The notes below the pieces were generated by a model. The model had not been told where the DNA came from, made no database searches, and saw nothing but the letters and a program-made list of their open reading frames with translations. A stretch of DNA of 64,000 nt from Kocuria rosea (GTDB lineage: Bacteria > Actinomycetota > Actinomycetes > Actinomycetales > Micrococcaceae). The translations under genes were made by a program, and so were the position numbers. This document shows, piece by piece, positions 36,570 to 44,675 of the stretch (its first letter is position 1; each line of letters opens with the position of its first letter). Location of the stretch: positions 62,001 to 126,000 of the forward strand of contig NZ_JAMBOG010000008.1 in NCBI RefSeq assembly GCF_023715525.1, read 5' to 3'.

Positions 36570-37142
36570 GTGCCCGCGCGGATCCCCCTCCAGGCGGGGG
36601 AGCGGGTGCTGGTCTCCACCCGGGCCCACGGGCTGCGGCTGCTGCGGCCCTTCCTCGTGCTGCTGCTCACGGTGTTCGCCCTCTCCCTCGTGCAGCGGGC
36701 CCTGGCGCTGCGCTGGAACCCCGTCGTGGAGCCCTGGGCCACCGTGCGCTCCGTGCTGGACTACGCCCTGCTGGCGGCCGCCGCTTGGGTGCTCCTGCGC
36801 CGGGTGCTGCTCCCGGTCGTGCGCTGGTGGCGCACCCGGTACGTGCTCACCACCCGCCACCTCGTGCTCGTGCGCGGGCGCCGCGCGCCCGTGGCCCTGC
36901 CGCTGCGGCAGCTGCGGCGGGCGGGCGTGGAGCCCGGGCGCGGTCCCGCCCTGGGTCGGCGGGACGGGCGGGTCGTGGCCGACTTCGGCCCGTACGGCGG
37001 GCTGCGCCTGGAGCACGCCCCTGAGGCGCGGCGGCTGGCCGAGCTCGTGCTCCTCGCCGCCGGCGAGGAGCGGGGCCGGGGACCGGGGGGCCACGGCCCC
37101 TTCGGGGGCGCGGGCGAGCCCGGGGCGACCGGAGCCCACTAG
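36570..37142 (+). CDS. PH-domain membrane protein
   Basis: A 190-residue protein with GERVLVSTRAHGLRLLRPF at the N-terminus, two transmembrane helices (about residues 25-45 and 60-80), then a bacterial PH-like strand region WWRTRYVLTTRHLVLVRG, RRAPVALPLRQLRRAGVE and GRVVADFGPYGGLRLEH. The end is Gly-rich. Such proteins are common beside birA in actinobacteria but have no known role. Starts at GTG 36570, 2 bases after the birA stop, so co-transcribed. Its TAG stop is the first half of the -10-like TAGAGT (37140-37145). Confidence 0.75.
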   Translation: MPARIPLQAGERVLVSTRAHGLRLLRPFLVLLLTVFALSLVQRALALRWNPVVEPWATVRSVLDYALLAAAAWVLLRRVLLPVVRWWRTRYVLTTRHLVLVRGRRAPVALPLRQLRRAGVEPGRGPALGRRDGRVVADFGPYGGLRLEHAPEARRLAELVLLAAGEERGRGPGGHGPFGGAGEPGATGAH

Positions 37143-37145
37143 AGT
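37140..37145 (+). promoter_or_regulatory. -10 element, adenylate cyclase operon
   Basis: TAGAGT about 100 bases before the GTG at 37244, with no clear -35. The cyclase itself has a strong ribosome binding site AGGAAGAGGAG, so its leader is of normal type. Confidence 0.35.
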
Positions 37146-37243
37146 GGGACGGGACGCGGTCGCCGCACCGCGCCCGGACCTGCCCGAGCCCTGCGCGCCG
37201 AGCGTGCGGCACCCGGGCCGTCCACCAGGAAGAGGAGTGACGC

Positions 37244-38398
37244 GTGGCCAGTGAGGACTCGGAGACCCAGAGCGAGCCGGTGGTCGGCCCCCAGACGGAG
37301 CAGCTCAACCTCAACCTGCACAACCCGGTCCAGGCCAACCTCTACCGCTCGGACGAGTCGAAGGCCGCCGTGGGGGCCCTCGAGCGGACCCTGCTCGGCT
37401 CCGAGCGGGGGCTGCGCCGCCGCGAGGCCGCCCGCCGCGGCGGGCTGTCCCTGCTCTCCGCCCGGAAGGTGTGGCGGGCCCTGGGCTTCCCGAACCTCAC
37501 CGACGACGACGTCTGGTTCACCGAGCAGGACTCCGAGGCGCTGCGGGTGCTCTCCACCATGGTCCTCGAGGAGAAGGTCACCGAGGAGGCGGCCCTGTCC
37601 CTGGTCCGCTCGATCGGGCAGATGACCGACCGCATGGTCGTGTGGCAGGTCGAGGCGCTGGTGGAGGACATGGTCGTGCACGAGGGCATGACCGATGCCG
37701 CGGCCCGCCGCCAGCTGCTGCACCTGCTGCCGGACCTCATCGACGCGGTCGAGCGGCTGCTCGTCTACTCGTGGCGACGCCAGATGAACGCCGCCGTGCA
37801 GCGGCTCGCGATGCGCGTCGAGCGCCCAGACGGGTCCACGAGCACGGACGGCGCCTCCGAGGAGGGCGGCTCCATCCTGCCGCTCGCCCGCGGCGTCGGC
37901 TTCGCGGACCTCGTCTCCTACACCTCCCTGTCCCGGCAGATGAACGAGCGGACCCTGGCGAACCTCGTGCAGCGCTTCGAGCACCGCTGCGCCGAGGTCA
38001 TCGCCGTGGGCGGCGGCCGGCTGATCAAGACCATCGGGGACGAGGTCATGTTCCTCGCCGAGAGCCCGCAGGGCGGCGCCCAGATCTCCCTGGCCCTCGC
38101 CCGCGCCATCCGGGACGACCCCGAGCTGCCGCAGGCGCGCGTGGCCTTCGTCTGGGGACGGGTGCTGCCGCGCCTCGGCGACATCTACGGGCCCACGGTG
38201 AACCTGGCCTCGCGGCTCGTGGCGCTGACCGACCCCGGCTCCGTGCTCGTGGACGCCTCGACTGCCGCGGTGCTCGCCGGGGACGACCGCTTCATCCTCA
38301 TCCCCCAGGCCACGCGCAACGTGCGCGGCTTCGGCGACGTGCAGCCCGTCGCGCTCTCCCAGGGCGCCGGTCCCGGGCTGGAGGTCGACTTCGAATGA
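37244..38398 (+). CDS. Class III adenylate cyclase with Rv1264-like regulatory domain
   Basis: A 384-residue soluble cyclase making cAMP. Residues 40-190 are a helical regulatory domain (SLLSARKVWRALGFPN, QMTDRMVVWQVEALVEDMV) like the pH-sensing autoinhibitory half of mycobacterial Rv1264. The catalytic domain begins at about residue 214: metal Asp222 in VGFADLVSYTSLS, substrate Lys262 and metal Asp266 in LIKTIGDEVMF, then WGRVLPRLGDIYGPTVNLASRL with the Asn/Arg transition-state pair. All catalytic residues are present, so activity is expected. Starts at GTG 37244. The stop overlaps the next gene as ATGA, coupling cAMP synthesis and a protein phosphatase. Confidence 0.88.
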   Translation: MASEDSETQSEPVVGPQTEQLNLNLHNPVQANLYRSDESKAAVGALERTLLGSERGLRRREAARRGGLSLLSARKVWRALGFPNLTDDDVWFTEQDSEALRVLSTMVLEEKVTEEAALSLVRSIGQMTDRMVVWQVEALVEDMVVHEGMTDAAARRQLLHLLPDLIDAVERLLVYSWRRQMNAAVQRLAMRVERPDGSTSTDGASEEGGSILPLARGVGFADLVSYTSLSRQMNERTLANLVQRFEHRCAEVIAVGGGRLIKTIGDEVMFLAESPQGGAQISLALARAIRDDPELPQARVAFVWGRVLPRLGDIYGPTVNLASRLVALTDPGSVLVDASTAAVLAGDDRFILIPQATRNVRGFGDVQPVALSQGAGPGLEVDFE

Positions 38399-39279
38399 GC
38401 GCTCCGCTCGTCATCCGCGCGGGGGCGGCCACGGACCGCGGCCTGCGCCGGGAGTCCAACGAGGACGCCCTCGTGGTCACCGCCGCCATGTGCGCCGTCG
38501 CCGACGGCATGGGCGGGCACGAGGCCGGCGAGATCGCCAGCGCCCTGTGCGTGCGCACGCTCGGGGCCTCCCCGCTGTTCGGGCTCGAGGACTTCTACGA
38601 GTTCCCGGTGGAGGAGCCGGACCCGCCCCTGGACGTGGCCCGCTTCCGGGCCACCGTGGAGCGGGAGCTGCGCCTGGACCCCGAGATCCCCAACGAGGCG
38701 ATCGAGGCGGTCCGCCGCGTGCGCTCGGTGCTGTGGCAGGCCGACCGGCACATCCAGGAGGCCTGCGAGGGCCGGGCCGGGACCACGGTCACGGGCGTGT
38801 GGCTGCTGCAGATCGACGGCCGGATGCTGTGGATCGTCTTCAACACCGGCGACTCCCGCACCTACCGGCTGCACCCGGACCGCCCCGGGGACGTGGACGG
38901 GACCCCCGAGCTCGAGCAGCTGACCGTGGACCACTCCGAGGTGCAGTACCTCGTGTCCATCGGCCAGATCACCTCGGCCCAGGCGCTCGTGCACCCCCGC
39001 CGCAACGTCATCACCCGGGCGCTGGGCACGGGGCAGGTGTGGGAGCCGGACGTGTGGGTGCTGCCCGCGCGGCACGGCGACCGGCTGCTGCTGTGCTCGG
39101 ACGGGCTCACCAACGAGCTCAGCGCCGCCCACATGGCACGGGTGCTGGCCGCGGTGGCCCACCCCAAGGAGGCGGCCGACGTCCTGCTCCAGGCCGCGCT
39201 GCGCACCGGGGGCCGGGACAACGTCACCGTGATCGTCGCCGACGCGGTGGTCCCCGGGCAGTTCGCCCCCGGCGCCTGA
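38395..39279 (+). CDS. PP2C-family serine/threonine protein phosphatase
   Basis: A 294-residue metal-dependent phosphatase. Motifs: GLRRESNEDALVV, the metal site AVADGMGGHEAGEIAS, TGVWLLQIDGRMLWIVFNTGDSRTY (the GDSR motif), DHSEVQYLVSIGQIT, NVITRALG, LLLCSDGLTNE and GGRDNVTVIVAD. No transmembrane segment, so it is not a PstP-type membrane phosphatase. A stretch of about 35 residues rich in Pro/Glu (FPVEEPDPPLD) is inserted after the first metal motif. Coupled to the cyclase by ATGA overlap. Confidence 0.9.
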   Translation: MSAPLVIRAGAATDRGLRRESNEDALVVTAAMCAVADGMGGHEAGEIASALCVRTLGASPLFGLEDFYEFPVEEPDPPLDVARFRATVERELRLDPEIPNEAIEAVRRVRSVLWQADRHIQEACEGRAGTTVTGVWLLQIDGRMLWIVFNTGDSRTYRLHPDRPGDVDGTPELEQLTVDHSEVQYLVSIGQITSAQALVHPRRNVITRALGTGQVWEPDVWVLPARHGDRLLLCSDGLTNELSAAHMARVLAAVAHPKEAADVLLQAALRTGGRDNVTVIVADAVVPGQFAPGA

Positions 39280-39334
39280 GCCCCCGCCCACGACGCCCCC
39301 GCCCACGACGCCCACGACCACGAGGACGACGGCG

Positions 39335-39964
39335 ATGACCGCTGAGCCCGGCTCCCGCTCCCTCCGGGCGCGGCTGAGGCGCACGGTCCTGCTGGTCGCC
39401 GGCCTGAACCTCGCCTACTTCTCCGTCGAGGTCACGGTCGCCGTGGCCATCGGCTCGGTGTCCCTGTTCGCGGACAGCGTCGACTTCCTCGAGGACACCG
39501 CGATCAACCTGCTCATCGTCGTGGCGCTGGCCTGGTCCCCGCACCGGCAGGCGCTCGCGGGCAAGGCCATGGCCCTGGTCATCCTGGCCCCCGCCCTGGC
39601 CGCGGCGTGGCAGGCCCTCGCCGAGCTCGGTGATCCCGTCCCACCGGACCCTGCGGCCCTGGTGCTCACCGCCGGCGGCGCGGCCGCCGTGAACCTGCTC
39701 TGCTCCGCCGTCCTGGCCCGGTTCCGCCACCACGGCAGCTCCATGGCCCGGGCCGCGTTCCTGTCCGCCCGCAACGACGTCCTCGTCAACCTCGCCGTCG
39801 TGGCCATGGGCGTGCTCACGGCCTGGACGGGCTCCTGCCGGCCCGATCTGGTGCTGGGGCTGGTCGTCGTCGTCCTCAACGCCGGCGCCGCCAAGGAGGT
39901 CTGGGAGACGGCCGAGGAGGAGCGCCTGGCCGCCAGGGCCCTCGCCGGCGAGGAAATCGACTGA
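39335..39964 (+). CDS. Cation-diffusion-facilitator-like membrane protein (transmembrane domain only)
   Basis: A 209-residue protein with about 6 transmembrane helices. It resembles the CDF transport domain: GLNLAYFSVEVTVAVAIGSVSLFADSVDFLED (helix 2 metal site D-x3-D; quoted in parts) and SARNDVLVNLAVV (helix 5 N-D). No C-terminal cytoplasmic metal-binding domain and no His-rich loop. It may be a cobalt/zinc-type exporter or an inactive relative. The ATG at 39335 is 55 bases after the phosphatase stop. Metal specificity unknown. Confidence 0.75.
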   Translation: MTAEPGSRSLRARLRRTVLLVAGLNLAYFSVEVTVAVAIGSVSLFADSVDFLEDTAINLLIVVALAWSPHRQALAGKAMALVILAPALAAAWQALAELGDPVPPDPAALVLTAGGAAAVNLLCSAVLARFRHHGSSMARAAFLSARNDVLVNLAVVAMGVLTAWTGSCRPDLVLGLVVVVLNAGAAKEVWETAEEERLAARALAGEEID

Positions 39965-39971
39965 CCCCCGC

Positions 39972-39992
39972 CTCCGGGGCGCCCGCCCGGAG
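39972..39992. terminator. Weak hairpin between convergent genes
   Basis: CTCCGGG (39972-39978) pairs with CCCGGAG (39986-39992) around a 7-base loop. Confidence 0.4.
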
Positions 39993-40003
39993 ACCGCGTG
40001 GGA

Positions 40004-40231
40004 TCAGCGGGTCGGCCGCGGCAGGGCCGCCACCCAGGCGATCCCCGCGGCGACCTGGAGCACCCCGGTCGCCCGCATCAGGCCGGGACGCTGCGCGAAC
40101 GCCTCCGCGGCCCGGCGCAGCGGAGCGGGCCCGATCGCCCAGCGCGCGGCGTGGGCGGTGGGGAACAGCGCGGCGACGACCCCGTCGCCGATGGTAACGA
40201 TGGCGATGCTCTCCGCGATCCGCACGTGCAC
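40004..40231 (-). CDS. Small membrane protein of unknown function
   Basis: A 75-residue product starting VHVRIAESIAIVTIGDG, with two hydrophobic stretches (IAIVTIGDGVVAALF and the C-terminal VLQVAAGIAWVAAL). GTG 40231 was chosen because CCGGAGG lies 5 bases upstream. The longer frame from 40309 adds a Pro-rich stretch without a ribosome binding site. Divergent from the ArsR gene, so both may use the same control region. I do not recognise the family. Confidence 0.55.
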   Translation of the reverse strand: MHVRIAESIAIVTIGDGVVAALFPTAHAARWAIGPAPLRRAAEAFAQRPGLMRATGVLQVAAGIAWVAALPRPTR

Positions 40232-40350
40232 GGGAACCTCCGGGTGGTCGTCGGACGGGCGTGGTGGAACTGCCAGTGTGCCGCGGATCCCCGGAAGGGG
40301 CGACGTCACGGTCCGTCATCTCTTGCCCTGCGTCCCCGCCCGCAGTAACG

Positions 40351-40368
40351 TACAACCAAATGGTTGTA
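40351..40368. promoter_or_regulatory. Perfect palindromic operator overlapping the arsR-type start codon
   Basis: TACAACCA-AA-TGGTTGTA, perfect 8-base arms. The ATG of the repressor gene is inside it (40360-40362), and a -10-like TAACGT lies at 40346-40351. ArsR proteins paired with SRPBCC genes commonly use ACAACC-type palindromes, so autorepression is likely. Confidence 0.75.
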
Positions 40369-40722
40369 GAAATCGAGTGGACGGACGACCAGGTCGACCG
40401 GATCTTCCAGGCCCTCGCGGACACGACCCGGCGCGACATCGTCACCCGGGTGCTCCGCGAGGAGCAGTCGGTCTCGGCGCTGGCGGCGCACTACGCGATG
40501 AGCTTCGCCGCGGTGCAGAAGCACGTGGCGGTGCTCGAGCGGGCCGCCCTGGTCGTCAAGCAGAGGCGCGGGCGGGAACAGGTGGTGCACGCGAACATGA
40601 GCACGCTGCGCCAGGCCGCCCGGTTGCTGGACGACTACGAGCAGCTCTGGCGCCGGCGCGTGCTGAGCATCGAGGACCTGCTCGCCGAGGAGGTGCCCCC
40701 CGGGGTCCGGGGGGCCGAGTAG
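40360..40722 (+). CDS. ArsR-family winged-helix regulator
   Basis: A 120-residue repressor: VDRIFQALADTTRRDIVTRVL, recognition helix region SVSALAAHYAMSFAAVQKHVAVLERAALV, and wing KQRRGREQVVHA. It has no cysteine metal site, and belongs to the ArsR group paired with AHSA1/SRPBCC proteins rather than metal sensors. The ATG at 40360 gives MVVEIEWTDDQ; longer frames would start upstream of the promoter. The SRPBCC gene follows after 14 bases. Probably autoregulated through the palindrome at 40351-40368; the inducer is unknown. Confidence 0.88.
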   Translation: MVVEIEWTDDQVDRIFQALADTTRRDIVTRVLREEQSVSALAAHYAMSFAAVQKHVAVLERAALVVKQRRGREQVVHANMSTLRQAARLLDDYEQLWRRRVLSIEDLLAEEVPPGVRGAE

Positions 40723-40736
40723 GAAGGAACGAGGAC

Positions 40737-41243
40737 ATGCCGGTCATCGATGTGCAGAAGGACGCAGAGGCGCTGACCCTGACGTTCGTCGCCGAGTTCG
40801 ACGCCAGCGTGGAGCGCGTCTGGCGGGTCTGGGAGGACCCGCGGCAGCTGGAGCGCTGGTGGGGCCCGCCCGAGTGGCCCGCCACCTTCGAGCAGCACGA
40901 GTTCGTCGAGGGCGGGCGCAGCCGCTACTACATGACGGGTCCCGACGGGGAGAAGGCGCACGGGTGGTGGAAGATCACCGCGCTCGACGCCCCGCACCGC
41001 CTGGAGTTCGACGACGGCTTCGCCGACCAGCACGGCGAGCCCGAGGCCTCCATGGGCACCAGCCACGGCGTCGTGACCTTCGACGCCATCGACGGCCGGA
41101 CCCGCATGACCACGGTCTCGACCTTCGAGAGCGCGGAGCAGCTCGAGCAGATGCTCGAAATGGGCATGGAGGAGGGCATGCGCCAGGCCATGGGGCAGAT
41201 CGACGGCGTCCTCGCCGACGCCGTGCGCCCCGCCGGCGGCTGA
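40737..41243 (+). CDS. SRPBCC (AHSA1-like) domain protein
   Basis: A 168-residue START/Bet v1-like fold: TLTFVAEFDASVERVWRVWEDPRQLERWWGPPEWP (the family ERWWGP motif), HEFVEGGRSRYYMTGPDGE, DGRTRMTTVSTFESAEQLEQML and GMEEGMRQAMGQID. AHSA1-like proteins bind small hydrophobic ligands; the bacterial ones seldom have a known function. The ATG follows AGGAAGGAACGAGGAC and lies 14 bases after the ArsR gene, a common pair in actinobacteria. Confidence 0.88.
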   Translation: MPVIDVQKDAEALTLTFVAEFDASVERVWRVWEDPRQLERWWGPPEWPATFEQHEFVEGGRSRYYMTGPDGEKAHGWWKITALDAPHRLEFDDGFADQHGEPEASMGTSHGVVTFDAIDGRTRMTTVSTFESAEQLEQMLEMGMEEGMRQAMGQIDGVLADAVRPAGG

Positions 41244-41265
41244 GGCGAGCCCGTCCCCGCACGGC

Positions 41266-41295
41266 GGCGGCCCCCGGGATCCTCCGGGGGCCGCC
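41266..41295 (+). terminator. Terminator after the arsR-SRPBCC operon
   Basis: A 12-bp perfect stem (41266-41277 with 41284-41295) and 6-base loop, 22 bases after the stop. Confidence 0.75.
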
Positions 41296-41310
41296 ACCGT
41301 GCGCGAGGAC

Positions 41311-41385
41311 GGATCGGGTCCGCGTGGATCGGGTCCGCGTGGATCGGGTCCGCGTGGATCGGGTCCGCGTGGATCCGGTCTGCGC
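41311..41385. repeat. Five 15-bp direct repeats
   Basis: GGATCGGGTCCGCGT occurs four times without change (41311-41370), then once with three changes (41371-41385). They lie between two convergent genes, 3 bases beyond the fadE5-like stop. Confidence 0.9.
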
Positions 41386-41388
41386 CGA

Positions 41389-43764
41389 TCAGGCCTCCAC
41401 GGGGGCGGTCTCGGGCGCCCCGGCCGGTGCGTCCGCCCCGCGGCCGCGCACCTCGGCGCGCTTCCCGGCCTTCCTCCCGGCCTTCTTCCCCGGCTGCGGC
41501 CCCGCCCCCTGCTCCGGCGTCTGCTCGGGCTCCGGCCCGGGCCTGTGCTCCGCTCTCTTCTCCGCCTTCTTCAGCGGCTTCAGCTCCAGGCGGCGCTCGT
41601 GCCGGCGCTCGGCCTGCTTCTCGGTGCGCCGCTCGGCCTGCTTCTCGGCGCGCCGCTCCTTCTTCCGCTCCTCGGGTGCCTTCTCGCCCGGGGCGCCCGC
41701 GGCCGGTGCGGCGGACCGCCGGGCGGGGGCCCTCTCCTTGACGGGGGCGTCCCCGGAGGCCCGCAGCCGGCGGTAGTGCTCGGCCGCCTCCTCCTGGCGC
41801 CGGGCCTCGATGCCCGTGGCGATCTCCGCCCGCAGGTGCTCAGGTGCCAGCTCGAACGCCGCCACGAGGTCCAGGGCGTGCGGGCGCAGCCGGGCGAGCA
41901 GACGGTCGATGTACTCGTCGATGCTGCGGCCGCGGCGCATCGACAGGCGGCCGTAGGACAGGTACCACGCGAGGTTCTTTTCGATCAGCCGCAGCCCGAA
42001 GACGTCGCGCAGCCAGGTCAGCACCGTGCGGGTGCCCGGGTCCTCCACCTGCTGCACGCCCCGGGTGAACGCCTCCCACTGCAGCAGCTCGGCGTGGGCG
42101 CGGGCCACGGCGATGAGCTTGTACTGGTGGTCGTTGAACAGGGCGGCGGCCTCGGCGCGGGGCAGCTTGGCGCTGGGCCGCAGCGCCTCGGCGATCTCCG
42201 CGACCATCGTCTCCACCCGGTCGGCGAGCAGCGCGTGCTGGGCGGACTCGTCGCGCAGGGCGTTGACGGAACGGCGCACGTCGCCGGTGTCCCGGAACGC
42301 CTGCCCCAGCTTGCGCAGCCCCGACCGGTGGTACGTGGCCTCGGTCGCCCGGCCGGCCACGTAGCGGGCCATCACGCCCACGTCCACGTTCTTGAACTCG
42401 TTGGACCAGTCCGACAGCAGCCGCTTGGCCACCAGCTGCAGCAGCACGGTGTTGTCGCCCTCGAACGTCGCGTAGACGTCGAGGTCGTGGCGCAGCGAGG
42501 TCAGCCGGTTCTTCGTCAGGAACCCCGCCCCGCCGCACGCCTCCCGGCACGTCTGCAGGGTCTCGAGCGCGCTCCACGTGGAGAGGGCCTTGAGCGCCGC
42601 GGCGAGGGTCTCCAGGTCCTGCCGGTTCTCGTCCGTGTCCTCGCGGCCGGAGAAGACGTCGTCGTACTTGTGCAGCAGCTCCTGGTGGGCGAAGTGCATG
42701 GCGTACGTCTCGGCGAGCAGCGGCAGCAGCCGCCGCTGGTGCTGCTGGTAGTCCAGCAGCACCTCCTCCTGCACGTCCGAGGACGCGTTGAACTGGCGGC
42801 GCTCGCTGCCGTAGCGGACCGCGATGCTCAGCGCGACCTTGTTCGCCACGACGGCCGCCCCGTCGAGGGAGACCCGGCCCTGCACGAGCGTGCCGATCAT
42901 CGTGAAGAACCGCCGGCCCGGGCTCGCGATGGAGGAGCTGTAGGTGCCGTCGGGGGCCACGTCCCCGTACTTGTTGAGCAGGTGCGTGCGCGGCACCCGG
43001 ACCCGGGTGAAGTGCAGCCGGCCGTTGTCGATGCCGTTGAGCCCGCCCTTGTGGCCGTCGTCCTCCCCGCCCACGCCGGGCAGGAAGTTCCCGTCCTCGT
43101 CGCGGATCTCCACGTAGAACGCGTGCACCCCGTGGTCGACCCCGAGGGTGATCAGCTGGGCGAAGACCACGGCGGCGCGACCGTGCACCGCGGCGTTGCC
43201 GAGGTAGTCCTTCCACGCCGCCCTGAACGGGGTGTGGATCTCGAACTCCTCCGTGGCCGGGTCGTACGTCGCCGTCGTGCCGATGGAGGCGACGTCGGAG
43301 CCGTGGCCGGTCTCGGTCATGGCGAACACGCCGGGGACCGTCAGGTCGCGGATGCCGTCGAGCCAGCGGCGGTGGTGCTCCGCGGTGCCGAGGTTGAGCA
43401 CCGCGGAGCCGAACAGGCCCCACTGCACCCCGGCCTTGATCTGCATTGAGGGGTCCCCGAGCAGCAGCTCCTCGAACCCGGAGACGTTCCCGCCCGGGTC
43501 GTCCTGCCCGCCGTAGGCCTCCGGCAGGCCGCGGCTCATCGTGCCGTGCTCGACGAGCAGGTGCAGCTGGCCCAGCACCCGCTCGCGCTGGTCCTGGTAG
43601 GTGAGGTTCTCCCGGGTGTGCAGCCGCTCGTCGAGCAGCATCCGGCGGGTCTCGCGCCGGACCTCGGCCCAGCGCCCGAGCAGCAGCTCGCCGAGGGCGG
43701 CGACGTCCACGGCCGGGTCCGCGGCGGTGGGAGGGGGAACGGGGCGGTCGACGGTGGTGGTCAT
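41389..43764 (-). CDS. fadE5: FadE5-like acyl-CoA dehydrogenase with a long charged C-terminal tail
   Basis: A 791-residue flavoenzyme. Residues up to about 660 read as a large acyl-CoA dehydrogenase/oxidase: VPGVFAMTETGHGSDVASIGT (FAD and substrate contact), the VPRTHLLNKYG segment, GRVSLDGAAVVANKVALSIAVRYG, ACGGAGFLTKNRLTSLRHDLDVYATFEGDN (in parts), and HALDLVAAFELAP. Actinobacterial FadE5 is about 610 residues. Here an extra tail of about 125 residues rich in Lys, Arg and Glu follows (EERKKERRAEKQ, repeated EKQAERR, ending in GKKAGRKAGKR). The cluster with FadA2, FabG4 and HtdX types supports the FadE5 name. ATG 43764 follows GACAGGAGC. Confidence 0.87.
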   Translation of the reverse strand: MTTTVDRPVPPPTAADPAVDVAALGELLLGRWAEVRRETRRMLLDERLHTRENLTYQDQRERVLGQLHLLVEHGTMSRGLPEAYGGQDDPGGNVSGFEELLLGDPSMQIKAGVQWGLFGSAVLNLGTAEHHRRWLDGIRDLTVPGVFAMTETGHGSDVASIGTTATYDPATEEFEIHTPFRAAWKDYLGNAAVHGRAAVVFAQLITLGVDHGVHAFYVEIRDEDGNFLPGVGGEDDGHKGGLNGIDNGRLHFTRVRVPRTHLLNKYGDVAPDGTYSSSIASPGRRFFTMIGTLVQGRVSLDGAAVVANKVALSIAVRYGSERRQFNASSDVQEEVLLDYQQHQRRLLPLLAETYAMHFAHQELLHKYDDVFSGREDTDENRQDLETLAAALKALSTWSALETLQTCREACGGAGFLTKNRLTSLRHDLDVYATFEGDNTVLLQLVAKRLLSDWSNEFKNVDVGVMARYVAGRATEATYHRSGLRKLGQAFRDTGDVRRSVNALRDESAQHALLADRVETMVAEIAEALRPSAKLPRAEAAALFNDHQYKLIAVARAHAELLQWEAFTRGVQQVEDPGTRTVLTWLRDVFGLRLIEKNLAWYLSYGRLSMRRGRSIDEYIDRLLARLRPHALDLVAAFELAPEHLRAEIATGIEARRQEEAAEHYRRLRASGDAPVKERAPARRSAAPAAGAPGEKAPEERKKERRAEKQAERRTEKQAERRHERRLELKPLKKAEKRAEHRPGPEPEQTPEQGAGPQPGKKAGRKAGKRAEVRGRGADAPAGAPETAPVEA

Positions 43765-43883
43765 GGTCGCTCCTGTCGTGGGTGCCCGGGCGCCGCCGGC
43801 GGTGGCCGGGCGCCCGCGGGGCGGTGGTGGGTCGGAACAGCGGGTCGGAACGGTGAGTCGGACGGGCGGTCCGGCGCGGAGGA

Positions 43884-44657
43884 TCAGCCGGCGGGGTCTC
43901 CCGGCGCGGGCGCGACGGAGGGGCGCAGGCCGTTGACGGCCCACCCGAGGATGAGCTCCGCCATCCGCTCGCGGGGCGGGCGGGCCGTGCCCGCGGGCGT
44001 GTTCATCCAGGCCTCGCCGGCGCCCCGGACCATGCCGATCGTGGAGGACGCCCAGTAGCTGAGCAGCGGCTCCTCCAGCCGGCGCCCGTCGGGGGAGTGG
44101 CGCACGTGCGCCTCCGCGAGCAGGGACGCCACGGAGTCGGCGAACTCCTCGATGAGGTAGCGCTGCCCGTGCGGGTCCGGCTCGGCGGGCGGCTCCTCCC
44201 TGCCCGCCTTCTCGCCCCTGGCGCGCTCGTGCCGGTGCCGCTCGTGGCGGCCGGGGTCCGGGGCCACCCCGACGACGAAGCGGTACACCGCCGGGGAGCG
44301 CTCGATGCTCAGCAGGTACTCCGCGACCATCGCCTCCACTGTGCCCTCGAACGTGCCGGCCGCGCGGGCCGCCTCCCCGAGCCGGTCGCGCATGCGCGTC
44401 ACGGTGTACTCGCCCACCGCCCGCTGCAGCCCCGCCTTGTCCCCGAAGTACCGGTAGTAGACGGACTTGGAGGTGCGGCACGCGGAGGCGATCTCCTCCA
44501 TGGACGCCTGCGGCCCGATCTCGTCCACGGCGCTGCGCGCGGTGCGGATGAGCTCGACCCGGCGCTGGGCGCGGTGCCGGGCCCAGCGGGACGAACGGCC
44601 GTCGGGGGCGGGAGCGGCGTCCTCGGGGGCGGGCTCCGGCGTGTCGATCTGTTTCAC
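43884..44657 (-). CDS. TetR-family transcriptional regulator
   Basis: A 257-residue repressor. The N-terminal helix-turn-helix is RVELIRTARSAVDEIGPQASMEEIASACRTSKSVYYRYFGDKAGL (residues about 33-77; quoted in part). A basic stretch RHERHRHERARGEKAG sits in the ligand domain. Start: GTG 44657, since TACCCT lies 7 bases upstream (leaderless) and the TACCCT itself sits within a perfect palindrome. It lies between the fadE5-like gene and the divergent fadA2 operon; probably represses both directions in response to an acyl-CoA. The ligand is inferred. Confidence 0.88.
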   Translation of the reverse strand: MKQIDTPEPAPEDAAPAPDGRSSRWARHRAQRRVELIRTARSAVDEIGPQASMEEIASACRTSKSVYYRYFGDKAGLQRAVGEYTVTRMRDRLGEAARAAGTFEGTVEAMVAEYLLSIERSPAVYRFVVGVAPDPGRHERHRHERARGEKAGREEPPAEPDPHGQRYLIEEFADSVASLLAEAHVRHSPDGRRLEEPLLSYWASSTIGMVRGAGEAWMNTPAGTARPPRERMAELILGWAVNGLRPSVAPAPGDPAG

Positions 44658-44672
44658 GATACCCAGGGTATC
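44658..44672. promoter_or_regulatory. 15-bp TetR-type operator in the divergent promoter
   Basis: GATACCC-A-GGGTATC, perfect 7+1+7. On the minus strand it contains the -10 TACCCT of the leaderless TetR promoter and touches its GTG. On the plus strand it lies between a -35-like TTCACG (44653-44658) and the -10 TAATAT (44676-44681) of the thiolase operon. One bound dimer would block both. Confidence 0.7.
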
Positions 44673-44675
44673 AGG

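Noticed and set aside
41311-41385. CRISPR array
   Set aside because: Units are 15 bp with no spacers and no cas genes.
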